A model generated the notes under the pieces. The model was not told the DNA's origin, ran no database searches, and saw only the letters and a program-made list of their open reading frames with translations. Below are positions 17,310 to 26,665 of a stretch of 64,000 nucleotides of DNA, in pieces (the first letter of the stretch is position 1; every line of letters starts with the position of its first letter). Source of the DNA: Streptomyces misionensis (GTDB taxonomy: Bacteria; Actinomycetota; Actinomycetes; Streptomycetales; Streptomycetaceae); NCBI RefSeq assembly GCF_900104815.1, contig NZ_FNTD01000004.1, forward strand, positions 1,488,001 through 1,552,000, given 5' to 3'. The translations under genes were made by a program, and so were the position numbers.

Positions 17310-17456
17310 TCAGTTGGTCCGGAGGCGAACGGACTCAAGTTCATTGGTGGACAACCCCACCGTCGATTACCTCCGGCTAGCCTTTTCATGACCTCCCCTT
17401 GACATGTGTCCCCTAGGGTCGGAAGCCGCGGTTGCGAACCGGGGGAGGCGACAGCG

Positions 17457-17822
17457 ATGGGCGATGGCAAGGTTCCCGGCAAGGTGCTGGACATCAAGAC
17501 CGCCGACATCAAGGCGGCGGCACCTGCCTTCCAGCAGGGCGCCATTGATCTGAGCAAGGCCCTGACCACGCTCATTCAGACCCTGGACGGCCTGGGCGAG
17601 CCCTGGGGCCACGACAAGCAGGGAAACCAGTTCGGTGGCGTCTACAAGCCGCACCAGAAAAAGATCGAGGGCGCGGCGGGCATCCTGGTGCTCGGCCTGA
17701 CGAGCATTCACGAGGCCATGACCGACATGGCGGACGGCCACGTGGACAACGACGAACTCATCGCCGGCATGTTCACGGAAGTGAAGACCGACAAGCCGGG
17801 CGACGGTGCCGGTGAGCATTGA
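17457..17822 (+). CDS. WXG100-like secretion partner
   Basis: 121 residues, helical, no signal peptide, with a central GEPWG between two predicted helices, as in ESAT-6/WXG100-type proteins. These dimerise with, or chaperone, toxins exported by type VII secretion. GGGGGAGG lies before ATG 17457. Its end overlaps the start of the RHS gene by about 17 bp, so the pair is translationally coupled. That coupling supports a partner or targeting role for the toxin (inference). Confidence 0.65.
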   Translation: MGDGKVPGKVLDIKTADIKAAAPAFQQGAIDLSKALTTLIQTLDGLGEPWGHDKQGNQFGGVYKPHQKKIEGAAGILVLGLTSIHEAMTDMADGHVDNDELIAGMFTEVKTDKPGDGAGEH

Positions 17823-20800
17823 GGACAAGGCCCGCCACATCCTTCTCGACCTGGGCTTGTGGTGGCCGGAGGCCGACTCGGGCAAGCTTCGGGACGCCGC
17901 GAAAGCCTGGCGTGCGTTCGCCGACTCCGTGGACGACGTCCGTTCCCCGGTGCACCGCAGCGCGTCCGGCATCATCCACAACAACACGGGTGAGTCGATC
18001 GAGGCGTTCCGTAAGTTCTGGGGCCGCTACGCCACCGGCGAGAGCGGCGGCTGGCTGAGCGATCTCGCCAAGTCCTCGCGGGATATGGCGGGTGCGCTGG
18101 ACAAGTTCGCCGACGCCATCGACGACGCGATCAACAAGCTCTGGACGCGGATCGCCATCGACGCGGCCGTGATCGCGGGTGGTGTGGCTTTGGCCATCAT
18201 GACCGCGGGCATCGCCTCGGGCGCAGCGGCAGCGGCGGCGGACGCGGTCATCGAGTTCGGCGCCACGGTGGGAGTCGGGGTCTCCGCCGTGGTGGCCGAC
18301 ATCGTCGCAGGCGCCTTCGTCGGCGTCGCGTTCGGCGGGGTCGAATCGGTCACGGTGGACCTCGCTGTCGCTCAGCCGCTGCAGATGGCCACGGGGCTGC
18401 AGCACGGCTTCAGCCTGGACGAGGTCAACCAGGCCGCCAAGGACGGCATGATCTTCGGCGGCGCGCTCGGAGCGGGCGGCGGCCTGCTCAAGGCGAGCAT
18501 GGAGGGCGGCCTCACCGACACCACCCCCCTGCTGCTGCGCCCGCCGTCGCTGCGCCCGGACCTGGTCGACCTGGGCCCTGCGGCCCGCAACGCCGAACGC
18601 ACCCCTTGCGTGGGCGAGCCGATCGACGTGGCGACCGGCGCCATGCTGATGACCCAGACGGACCTCGCCCTGCCGGGCACCCTGCCGCTGGAGTTCACCC
18701 GCACCCACCTGTCCTCCTACCGGGGCGGCGTCTGCTTCGGCCCGACCTGGATCTCCACCCTGGACGAGTGCCTCCAGATCGACGGCGAGGGCGTCGTCTT
18801 CGCCGCGGCCGACGGCATGCGCCTGGTCTACCCGGTACCGGAGCCGGGCGTGCCGACCATGCCGGTGAAGGGCCCGCGCTGGCCGCTGGAGTGGGACGGC
18901 AAACCGGACGGCGCGATGACCGTCACCGACCCGTCGACGGGAGTGACCCGCACCTTCGCAGCCCCCGTCCCCTCACCATCCTTCGGCGTCTTCCACCTGG
19001 CACTGGACTCCTGGAGCGACCGCAACGGCAACCGCATCGACGTCGAACGCGACGACGAAGGCATCCCGTTCGGCATCCGCCACTCCGGCGGCTACTACGT
19101 CGCCGTCGACACCCAGGGCCCCCGCATCACCGCCCTGCGCCTCCTGGACGAGCCCCCTTCCCGCTACCGCCCGGGCACCACGACCGACGAGGGCACGGTC
19201 GTCATGCGCTACGGCTACGACACCACCGGCAACCTCACCGAGGTCATCAACTCCAGCGGCGAACCCCTGCGCTTCACCTACGACACCGAGGGACGCGTCA
19301 CCCGCTGGACCGACCGCAACGGAACCTGGTTCGGTTACGTCTACGACGACCGAGGCCGGGTCACCCGCACCGAGGGCATCGACGGCATCCTGTCCGGCGC
19401 CCTGACCTACGACGACACCACACGCACGACGACGTACACGGACTCTCAGGGGCACGTCTCAGTCCACCGGTACAACACCGAGGGCCTGGTGGTGGAAGAG
19501 ACGGACCCGCTCGGGCACGTCACCCGCACGGAGTGGGACGAGTACGGCGCCCACCCGGTCGCGGTGACCGATCCGCTGGGCCACACCACGCGGTACGCCT
19601 ACGACGACGCCGGCAACCTCACCGGCCTCGTTCTCCCCGACGGCACAGCGGCCCAGGCGGAGTACAACGCGCTCGGCCTCCCGACCAAGGTGGTCGAGCC
19701 GGGCGGGGCAGTCTGGCGGCACACCTACGACGACCGTGGCAATGTGATTGTCACGGTGGACCCAACCGGTGCCGAGACCCGCTACCAGTACGGTAGTAGG
19801 GGGCAATTGGCCGCCGTCACAGACGCCCTCGGTCACACACGGAGGATCGTGTCGAACGCGGCTGGCTTGCCAATCACGCTCGGTGATGAACTAGGGCACG
19901 AGACGACCGTGGGCCGCGACTCATTCGGCCGCATTATCGCGGTGACCGACCCACTCGGTCACACGACACGCATGGAATGGAGCATCGAGGGCAAGCCTAC
20001 GTGGCGTGAGTACCCCGACGGCACACGCGAATCCTGGGCCTGGGACGCTGAAGGTAACCTAATCGCGCACACAGATCTCGCCGGGAACACAACCGCGCAT
20101 ACCTCCGCGCCCTTCGACGTCCCGGCATCCCGCACCGACCCGGACGGCACTCGATACGGGTTCACATACGACACCGAGTTGCGTCTGACAGGCGTCACCA
20201 ACCCCGATGGGCGAACCTGGTCTTACCTCTATGACGAGGCCGGCCGTTTGATCGCGGAGACGGACTTCAACGGGCGCACCCTGACGTACGCCTACGATGC
20301 CGCAGGCAGGCTGATCACCCGGGTCAACGGCGTCGGCGAGGTCCTACGCTTTACCCGTGACACGCGCGGCAGAGTCGTAGCCCAGGAAACCGACAACGGC
20401 GAGATCACGACGTACGCGTACACACCGAACGGAGACCTCTCCCACGCGGCTAACGCGGACGCCGAGGTGGTCCTGGAACGGGACGCGCTGGGCCGGATCC
20501 TGTCGGAGACCGTCAACGATCGCACGTCAGTCTTTCAGTACGACGCTCTCGGACGCCGCACTCGTCGCGTTGTACCGTCGGGACTGGCGTCGGACTGGAC
20601 ATATGACGCGGTCGGCAGACCGGCCCAACTACGCTCAATGGCCGGCACGCTGGACTTCTCGCACGACGCCGCAGGTCGTGAGATCGAGCGCCGGTTCGGT
20701 GAGGGAGTGACGCTCACGCAGCGCTGGAACCCGAACGGGCAGATGACCGCGCAGTCCCTGACCTCTGCCATCGGCGGACCCGTTCCGGACTGCCTCCTCC

Positions 20801-22086
20801 AGCACCGCACGTACACCTACCGGGTCGACGGCCATCTCACCGAGATCCGAGAACTGACTTCGGGAACTCGCCACTTCGGCCTGGACGACACGGGCAGCGT
20901 CACCAAGGTTCGGGCGCACGGTTGGACCGAGACCTACGCCTACGACAGCACCGGCAAGGTTCGGGGGGTGTCGGCACCTGGCCACGACTCCCCTGGTGAA
21001 CGCGAGTTCGAAGGCACGATCGTCCGTCGAGCGGGGCGGACGACGTACGAGCACGACTGCCAAGGTCGGCTCACCAGGCGAACACGCAAACTCCTCAGCG
21101 GGAAATCACACACCTGGTCCTATGTCTGGAATGCGGAGGACCGCCTGACCGAGGTGGTGACACCGAACGGTGACCGATGGAGGTACGCCTACGACCCCCT
21201 GGGCCGGCGGATCTCCAAGCACCGCGTGACCCACGACGGGTCGCCCGCCGACCGTGTCGAATTCTCGTGGGATGACACCCGCCTGGGCGAACAGACCCTC
21301 CCGGACGGCAAAGTGATCAGCTGGGACTACGAACCGGACACTCACCGTCCGGTCACCCAGACCCTCCACACGCGGTCACATGTCCCTGAGGGGGCTTCGT
21401 TCCTCTCGCGGCTAGCCGAGGAGACAGGCCCCGAGAGCGTCACCCGCTTTCTCGCGGTCATCACCGACAACGCTGGTTCTCCCATGGAACTCGTCACCGC
21501 GCAGGGCGAGGTGGTGTGGCAGCGCCGTACTACGTTGTGGGGCACCCACGTCCCGTCCGGGACCGACGACGCGGAATCCGCCACCTGTCCGCTGCGCTTT
21601 CCGGGCCAGTACTTCGACACCGAGTCAGGGCTGCACTACAACTACTTCCGCTACTACGATCCAGAAGTCGCCCGGTACGTCAGCCCCGATCCGCTTGGGC
21701 TCGATGCCGCTCCCGATCACCATGCGTACGTCGACGCGCCCCTGCTCCTCGTCGACCCGCTGGGTCTGAAGTGCGAAGAGGTCGTTGCGACACCTCGGAC
21801 CGGGGTCAAGGGTCTCATAAAGGACGCTCAACTTCCCCACACGGGACGCATCCGCTTCGTCCCGGACAAGAGAGTCTCGGTCAGTACGGGCCTGCCCCGC
21901 GGCGCTCGAAAGGGCTATATCGACCGATTCGGTAACGAGTGGATCAAGGGGCCTTCCAGGACCGCCGGGCAGCCGTTCGAATGGGATGTCCAGCTGAGCA
22001 AACTGGGCAAGGCCAAACTGGGTTGGCTCAGTAGGGACGGCAGTCATCTCAATGTGTCACTCGACGGCGAGATCACCCACAAGTAA
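17806..22086 (+). CDS. RHS/YD-repeat polymorphic toxin with type-17-like toxin tip
   Basis: 1,426 residues. A helical WXG-like N-terminus (about 1-115, with a W near residue 72) suggests type VII export. A hydrophobic Gly/Ala stretch (about 118-190) may help cross membranes. A DUF6531 start (PCVGEPIDVATGAML, about 267) leads into some 900 residues of YD repeats (YDxxGxL/VTxxTD). The RHS core end RYYDPEVARYVSPDPLGL (about 1277-1295) precedes PLLLVDPLGL (about 1312), after which the toxin tip starts. The last 104 residues, with FGNEWIKGPSRTAGQPFEWD and SHLNVSLDGEITHK, resemble the Ntox17 (polymorphic toxin type 17) domain. GTG 17806 is taken; GTG 17812 is equally possible. The downstream part of the gene has lower GC than the first 640 codons. 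Confidence 0.85.
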   Translation: MPVSIEDKARHILLDLGLWWPEADSGKLRDAAKAWRAFADSVDDVRSPVHRSASGIIHNNTGESIEAFRKFWGRYATGESGGWLSDLAKSSRDMAGALDKFADAIDDAINKLWTRIAIDAAVIAGGVALAIMTAGIASGAAAAAADAVIEFGATVGVGVSAVVADIVAGAFVGVAFGGVESVTVDLAVAQPLQMATGLQHGFSLDEVNQAAKDGMIFGGALGAGGGLLKASMEGGLTDTTPLLLRPPSLRPDLVDLGPAARNAERTPCVGEPIDVATGAMLMTQTDLALPGTLPLEFTRTHLSSYRGGVCFGPTWISTLDECLQIDGEGVVFAAADGMRLVYPVPEPGVPTMPVKGPRWPLEWDGKPDGAMTVTDPSTGVTRTFAAPVPSPSFGVFHLALDSWSDRNGNRIDVERDDEGIPFGIRHSGGYYVAVDTQGPRITALRLLDEPPSRYRPGTTTDEGTVVMRYGYDTTGNLTEVINSSGEPLRFTYDTEGRVTRWTDRNGTWFGYVYDDRGRVTRTEGIDGILSGALTYDDTTRTTTYTDSQGHVSVHRYNTEGLVVEETDPLGHVTRTEWDEYGAHPVAVTDPLGHTTRYAYDDAGNLTGLVLPDGTAAQAEYNALGLPTKVVEPGGAVWRHTYDDRGNVIVTVDPTGAETRYQYGSRGQLAAVTDALGHTRRIVSNAAGLPITLGDELGHETTVGRDSFGRIIAVTDPLGHTTRMEWSIEGKPTWREYPDGTRESWAWDAEGNLIAHTDLAGNTTAHTSAPFDVPASRTDPDGTRYGFTYDTELRLTGVTNPDGRTWSYLYDEAGRLIAETDFNGRTLTYAYDAAGRLITRVNGVGEVLRFTRDTRGRVVAQETDNGEITTYAYTPNGDLSHAANADAEVVLERDALGRILSETVNDRTSVFQYDALGRRTRRVVPSGLASDWTYDAVGRPAQLRSMAGTLDFSHDAAGREIERRFGEGVTLTQRWNPNGQMTAQSLTSAIGGPVPDCLLQHRTYTYRVDGHLTEIRELTSGTRHFGLDDTGSVTKVRAHGWTETYAYDSTGKVRGVSAPGHDSPGEREFEGTIVRRAGRTTYEHDCQGRLTRRTRKLLSGKSHTWSYVWNAEDRLTEVVTPNGDRWRYAYDPLGRRISKHRVTHDGSPADRVEFSWDDTRLGEQTLPDGKVISWDYEPDTHRPVTQTLHTRSHVPEGASFLSRLAEETGPESVTRFLAVITDNAGSPMELVTAQGEVVWQRRTTLWGTHVPSGTDDAESATCPLRFPGQYFDTESGLHYNYFRYYDPEVARYVSPDPLGLDAAPDHHAYVDAPLLLVDPLGLKCEEVVATPRTGVKGLIKDAQLPHTGRIRFVPDKRVSVSTGLPRGARKGYIDRFGNEWIKGPSRTAGQPFEWDVQLSKLGKAKLGWLSRDGSHLNVSLDGEITHK

Positions 22087-22107
22087 CGGCAAAGGAATCA
22101 ATGCACC

Positions 22108-22335
22108 ATGACGGACCCCCTCCCCTTCTTCGCAGAAGTGCGTGTGCTCCGGGCCCCCGGCAGCCCCCGGCTCGAGGGCAAGCTGGGAGGCATCCTCGGC
22201 ATCACAGAGCCGCCTGATGAAGCGACTCCGCCCGCCTACGCCGTGCTGCTCGACGGAGAGGACGAGGTGTATACGTTCCTCCGCGACGAGATCGAGCCCA
22301 CAGGGCACATGCGAAAGCAGGAGGATTACTACTGA
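22108..22335 (+). CDS. Imm31-like immunity protein
   Basis: 75 residues, 21 bp after the toxin gene. The pattern matches Imm31-type immunity proteins as I know them: an N-terminal FFAEVRVL strand, then a GKLGGILGI turn, YAVLLDGEDEVYTF, EIEPTGHM and a terminal EDYY. Position directly behind the toxin tip is the usual place of the cognate antidote. It should act in the cytoplasm by binding the tip. The lower GC matches the end of the RHS gene, as if tip and antidote came in together. Confidence 0.7.
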   Translation: MTDPLPFFAEVRVLRAPGSPRLEGKLGGILGITEPPDEATPPAYAVLLDGEDEVYTFLRDEIEPTGHMRKQEDYY

Positions 22336-22401
22336 CGGCGATCCTCATGGGTTGAGCCCGCTGTCTGCGTCAAGACGGGACCGAGCAGTGTCTGATCGCC
22401 G

Positions 22402-25398
22402 TCAGACCCCCCGCTGCCGCAGCGTCGACCCCGTTCTGCCCTTCACGACCTCCAGTTGGGCGTGGATGCGGCGGCGCAGGTCGGGGACGTGGCTGACGAT
22501 GCCCACGCTGCGGTCGCGTTCGCGCAGGCCGTCGAGGACGTCGAGGACCTCGTCCAGGGTCTGGTCGTCGAGGCTGCCGAAGCCCTCGTCGATGAAAAGG
22601 GTGTCCAGGCGGACGCCGCCGGTCTCGTCGGTGACGACGTCGGCGAGGCCGAGGGCGAGGGCCAGGGAGGCGAAGAAGGTCTCGCCGCCGGAGAGGGTGG
22701 CGGTGTCCCGTTCGCGCCCGGTCCAGGCGTCCACCACGTGCAGGCCGAGGCCGCTGCGGCCGCGGCCGCTGCGGTCGTCGGAGTGGACGAGGGTGTAGCG
22801 GCCGGAGGACATCCGCTGGAGGCGGACGGTCGCGGCGGCGGCGACCTGTTCCAGACGGGCGGCGAGCACGTACGACTCCAGGCGCATCCTGCGCTCGTTG
22901 TCGGCGGCGGTGCCCGCGGTGAGGGCGGCGAGCCGGGCGACCCGGTCGTACTCCTCGCGCAGCGGTCCGAGCCGGCGCACGGCCTCGGCGGCACGGGCGG
23001 ACAGCCGGTCCAGTTCGGCGCGGCAGCGGTCGGCGGCATCACGGGCGGAGACGGCCTGCCGCAGCCGGCGCTCGGTCTCGGCGGCCGTCCGTTCGGCGCC
23101 GGCCGGATCGGCGGGCGGCCGCTGGGCGGCGGCCGCGCTGTCCGCCTCGGCGAGCACGGCGCGCACGGCCGCCTCCTCCGACTGCCAGGCGTCCAGGCGG
23201 TGTTGCAGTTCGCGGTGCCCGTCGTCGGTGAGCAGGGCGGCGGCCGCGGCCTCGGGGGTGGCGAACCCGGCCCGGTAGGCGGCGTCGGCCAGCCGGGCGT
23301 CGGCGCTCTTCAGGCGCTGGGCGGTGTCCTCGGCGGCGCGTACGGCCTCCGCGGCCTCGGTGAGCAGCTCCGCCTGCCGCTCCAGCTGGGCGGCGCGCGC
23401 GGCCACACTCTCCGCGGTGCCGCGGGCCTGGGCCAACTCCGTTTCCAGCTGGGACTGTTCGCGGTCCAGCGCCTCGCGCCGGGTGAGCCGTGAGGCGGCC
23501 CGTACGGCGGCCTGCTGCCGCTCGGCGAGGCGCCGCTCACGCTCCTGCTCGGCGCCCCGCAGCTCCTCGTGGGCGGCGTGCAGCCCGGAGGCGGTCTGCC
23601 GGGCGCGGGCGTACTCCTGCTCCAACTCGTCGGCTTCGGCGGCGAGTTCACCTACAGGTGTCTCGCCTGCCTCGGCGGTGGCGGCGGCCAGGGACTCGCG
23701 TACGGCGGCGACGCCCCGCTCGGCCTCGGTGTGCCGGCGGTCGGCCTCCCGGGAGGCGGCGTGCGCCTGTTCCTCGGCGGCGCGGTCCACGTGCCCGGCG
23801 ACCTTGCGGGCGGGCGCCGGGTGTTCGGTGGCGCCGCAGACCGCGCACGGCTCGCCGTCGGCGAGGTGGGCGGCCAGTTCGGCGGCGATGCCGGTCAGGC
23901 GCTGTTCCTTGAGGTCGAGCCAGTGGGCGCGGGCGTCCAGGGCGCGCTGTCCGGCGTCCTGGGCCCGCCGCCGGGCCGTCTCCAGCTCCTCGGTGAGGGC
24001 GTCCCGGGCGCGGGCCGCCGCCAGGCGCCGCCGCATCGGATCGCGGCGGACGCCGAGCTGTTCGGCGCGGGTGGCGGCCTCCTGGGCGGTGTCGATGCGG
24101 GTCTGGAGGTCGGCGCGTGCGGTGTCCCAGCCCGCCAGCCAGGCGTCGGCCTCGCGCAGCACGTCCTCGTCGGCGCGTTCCTGGCGGTCGAGCCCGGCGC
24201 GTTCGGCGGTCACCTCGGCAAGGCGCCGCTCGGCGCGCCGGGCGGCGTCCAGGCCGCCCAGTTCCTCGGCGGCGCGGCGGGCGGCGGCGGCCAGCGCGCT
24301 CGCGTCGGCGTCGGCGAGCGGGCCGGGCAGCGCGCTCCGGACGCGGGCCTCGGCGGCGTCCGCCCCGCGGTGCTCCCGCTCGGCCTCCTCACGCAGCTGG
24401 AGCGCGGGCGCGACCTGCTCGGCCTTGCGGGAACGCGCCATGCGCTCCTGGTCCTCGCGATGGTCGCCGGCCCGCTCCTCAAGCCGTTCGGCGCGCCGCC
24501 GCGCTTCGGCGAAGCGGCCCTGCAACCGGGCGAGTTCACGTTCCTCGTCCACAGCGCGACGGGCGTCGGCGTGGGCGGACTCGGCGGCGGCCAGGCGGCT
24601 GTGGGCGACGGCGAGGCGTTCCCGGGCGGTGGTGCGGGCGACGGCGGCGGCGCCGAGCACGGCCTCGGCGAGTCCCGGGTCGCCGGGCGCCAGCTCGGGC
24701 AGCTCCATGGCGTCACCCGCGGCCTGCTGCATGCGGTGGGCGTCGGCGAGGAGGGCGGCGTCGCCCTCGCGCACCCGGGCCTCGGCGGCGCGGCGGCGTT
24801 CGGCGAGGCGCTTCTCGACGTCGGCGAAGCGCTGGGTGTCGAACAGGCGGCCCAGCAGCCGGCCGCGGGCCTCGGCGTCGGCACGCAGGAAGCGGGCGAA
24901 GTCGCCCTGGGGCAACAGCACGACCTGGCAGAACTGCTCCCGGCTCATGCCGAGCAGCTGCTCGAACTCGGCCCCGATCTCCTGGTGGGAGCGGCTGAGG
25001 TCCTTCCAGGCGCCCGCCGTGGCGTCGTACTCGCGCAGCCAGGTCTGGGCCTTGTCGACGGTGGTGCCCTTGCCGCGCAGCTTGGGGCGCTCCCAGGGCG
25101 GCTGCCGGGTGACCTCGAGCCGGCGTCCGGCGACGGTGAGTTCGAGGCGGACCTCGGTGCGCGTGCCGGGCTCGGCGTGATCGCTGCGCAGGTTCATGCC
25201 CTGGCCCGTGCCGCTCTGGCGGGCGCCGGGGACGGAGCCGTACAGGGCGTAGCAGACGGCGTCCAGGACGGAGGTCTTGCCGGCGCCGGTGGGGCCGTGC
25301 AGCAGGAAGAGGCCGGCGGCGGACAGCGCGTCGAAGTCGACGTGCTGGGTGGCGCCGAAGGGACCGAAGGCGGTGATGTCGAGCCGGTGCAGCCTCAC
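22402..25398 (-). CDS. sbcC: Exonuclease SbcC, SMC-like ATPase
   Basis: 998 residues. Walker A is in LLHGPTGAGKTSVLDAVCYA (about 30-50). Long Ala/Glu/Arg-rich coiled coils flank a zinc hook (EPCAVCGATEHP, CxxC). The C-terminal ATPase half has the signature LSGGETFFASLALALGLAD and Walker B LDTLFIDEGFGSLD. With SbcD it forms the Mre11-Rad50-like nuclease that cuts hairpins and blocked DNA ends. The GTG start at 25398 overlaps the sbcD stop by 4 bases. The last residues lie in the repeat bordering the toxin island. Confidence 0.92.
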   Translation of the reverse strand: MRLHRLDITAFGPFGATQHVDFDALSAAGLFLLHGPTGAGKTSVLDAVCYALYGSVPGARQSGTGQGMNLRSDHAEPGTRTEVRLELTVAGRRLEVTRQPPWERPKLRGKGTTVDKAQTWLREYDATAGAWKDLSRSHQEIGAEFEQLLGMSREQFCQVVLLPQGDFARFLRADAEARGRLLGRLFDTQRFADVEKRLAERRRAAEARVREGDAALLADAHRMQQAAGDAMELPELAPGDPGLAEAVLGAAAVARTTARERLAVAHSRLAAAESAHADARRAVDEERELARLQGRFAEARRRAERLEERAGDHREDQERMARSRKAEQVAPALQLREEAEREHRGADAAEARVRSALPGPLADADASALAAAARRAAEELGGLDAARRAERRLAEVTAERAGLDRQERADEDVLREADAWLAGWDTARADLQTRIDTAQEAATRAEQLGVRRDPMRRRLAAARARDALTEELETARRRAQDAGQRALDARAHWLDLKEQRLTGIAAELAAHLADGEPCAVCGATEHPAPARKVAGHVDRAAEEQAHAASREADRRHTEAERGVAAVRESLAAATAEAGETPVGELAAEADELEQEYARARQTASGLHAAHEELRGAEQERERRLAERQQAAVRAASRLTRREALDREQSQLETELAQARGTAESVAARAAQLERQAELLTEAAEAVRAAEDTAQRLKSADARLADAAYRAGFATPEAAAAALLTDDGHRELQHRLDAWQSEEAAVRAVLAEADSAAAAQRPPADPAGAERTAAETERRLRQAVSARDAADRCRAELDRLSARAAEAVRRLGPLREEYDRVARLAALTAGTAADNERRMRLESYVLAARLEQVAAAATVRLQRMSSGRYTLVHSDDRSGRGRSGLGLHVVDAWTGRERDTATLSGGETFFASLALALGLADVVTDETGGVRLDTLFIDEGFGSLDDQTLDEVLDVLDGLRERDRSVGIVSHVPDLRRRIHAQLEVVKGRTGSTLRQRGV
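22412..22438. repeat. 27-bp direct repeat, right copy (inside the 3' end of sbcC)
   Basis: It matches 17119-17145 except at two positions. It encodes the last residues of SbcC (STLRQRGV) on the minus strand, so the chromosome side of the junction is coding. Confidence 0.7.
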
Positions 25399-26558
25399 CG
25401 GGCCACCTCCCGTACGGCCGCGTCGGCGCGGACGGCGTCGAAGGTCTCGCGCAGTATCGCGCTCTCCCGTTCGTCCGGTCCGGCGCCGCGGACGTGGGCG
25501 ACGAAGTCCCGGGCGATCTGCTGGTCGCTGCGGCCCGCGAGGCGCCGGGCGTAGGAGACCCGGGGGTCGTCGGGGGCGCGCTCGGGGTCGAAGACGAGGC
25601 TCAGGGTGTGCGGGAAGCGCTCGGCGAGCCGGGCCATCGGGTCGGCCGGGCGGACGCTGTCGGTGAGGGTGGCCTCGATCCAGGAGTCCTCGTGGCGGGC
25701 GAGGTCCGGGTCGGCGAGCAGTTCCTCCAGGGTGCCGCGGACGCGGGCCAGCGGGCGCGGCACCGGGCAGTCGAGGCGTTCGGCGCGGACGGTGCCATCG
25801 GCTCCGAGGTCGACCAGCCACATGCTCTTGCGGTGGTCGGCCTCGGAGAAGGAGTAGGCGAGCGGGGAGCCGGAGTAGCGCACGCGCTCGGTGAGGGTCT
25901 GGCAGCCGTGCAGGTGGCCGAGGGCCACGTAGTGGGCGCCGTCGAAGACCCCGGCGGGTACGGCGGCGACACCGCCGACGGTGATGTCGCGTTCGCTGTC
26001 GCTGGCCTCGCCGCCGGTGACGAAGGCGTGGGCGAGGACGACGCAGCGGGTGCCCTCCGGGCGGGTGGCGAGGTCGGCGCGGACCCGGTCCATGGCGGCC
26101 GCGAGGACGGCCTCGTGTCCTGCCTTCTCGACGCCGAACTCGTCCTTCACCAGGGCGGGTTCGAGGTAGGGCAGGCCGTAGAGGGCGACGTCGCCGTGGG
26201 CGTCGGCGAGCACCACGGGGGTGGCGACGGCGGACGGTTCGGTGCGCAGGTGGATGCCAGCGCGGTCGATGAGTCCGGCGCCGACGCCGAGGCGGCGGGC
26301 CGAGTCGTGGTTGCCGGAGATCATCACGGTGGGCACGCCCAGTGCGGCGAGGCGGTGCAGGGCGTCGTCGAAGAGTTCGACGGCGGCGAGCGGGGGCACC
26401 GCGCGGTCGTACACGTCTCCCGCCACGAGCACCGCGTCCACCTCGCGCTCGCGCACGGTGGCGACGAGGTGACCGATGAACTCGGCCTGGGCGCCGAGCA
26501 TGCTCACCCGGTGGAAGGCCCGGCCGAGGTGCCAGTCGGACGTGTGCAGGAGTCTCAT
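25395..26558 (-). CDS. sbcD: Exonuclease SbcD, Mre11-like nuclease subunit
   Basis: 387 residues. The metallophosphoesterase motifs are in order: TSDWHLGR at the N-terminus, VLVAGDVYDR, VMISGNHDSARRL, LAHAFVTGG and ALGHLHGCQ. A capping domain follows. The enzyme gives the Mn-dependent nuclease active sites of the SbcCD complex. It is translated first and coupled to sbcC by a GTGA overlap. ATG 26558 starts at the usual MRLLHTSDWHLG. Confidence 0.93.
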   Translation of the reverse strand: MRLLHTSDWHLGRAFHRVSMLGAQAEFIGHLVATVREREVDAVLVAGDVYDRAVPPLAAVELFDDALHRLAALGVPTVMISGNHDSARRLGVGAGLIDRAGIHLRTEPSAVATPVVLADAHGDVALYGLPYLEPALVKDEFGVEKAGHEAVLAAAMDRVRADLATRPEGTRCVVLAHAFVTGGEASDSERDITVGGVAAVPAGVFDGAHYVALGHLHGCQTLTERVRYSGSPLAYSFSEADHRKSMWLVDLGADGTVRAERLDCPVPRPLARVRGTLEELLADPDLARHEDSWIEATLTDSVRPADPMARLAERFPHTLSLVFDPERAPDDPRVSYARRLAGRSDQQIARDFVAHVRGAGPDERESAILRETFDAVRADAAVREVAR

Positions 26559-26665
26559 GACCACCGAGACTAACGGCCGGGTACGACAGCCCGGCCGGCC
26601 GCTCGCGCACCATCCGTCATACCCGGCACGCCACAAATGCGTTATGTCCTTTTTACCCCGTCTAG

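Larger units (their letters stand above)
17041..17456. other. 416-bp region before the toxin island
   Basis: It holds the left copy of the direct repeat (17119-17145), the doubtful 67-codon frame above, and the presumed promoter of the toxin operon. TGACCT at 17390 and TAGGGT at 17414 are spaced 18 bp, followed by a GGGGGAGG ribosome site near 17440. Nothing else is apparent. Confidence 0.4.

Noticed and set aside
17106..22440. Toxin island as a transposon
   Set aside because: No transposase or terminal inverted repeats are present; only short direct repeats mark its borders.
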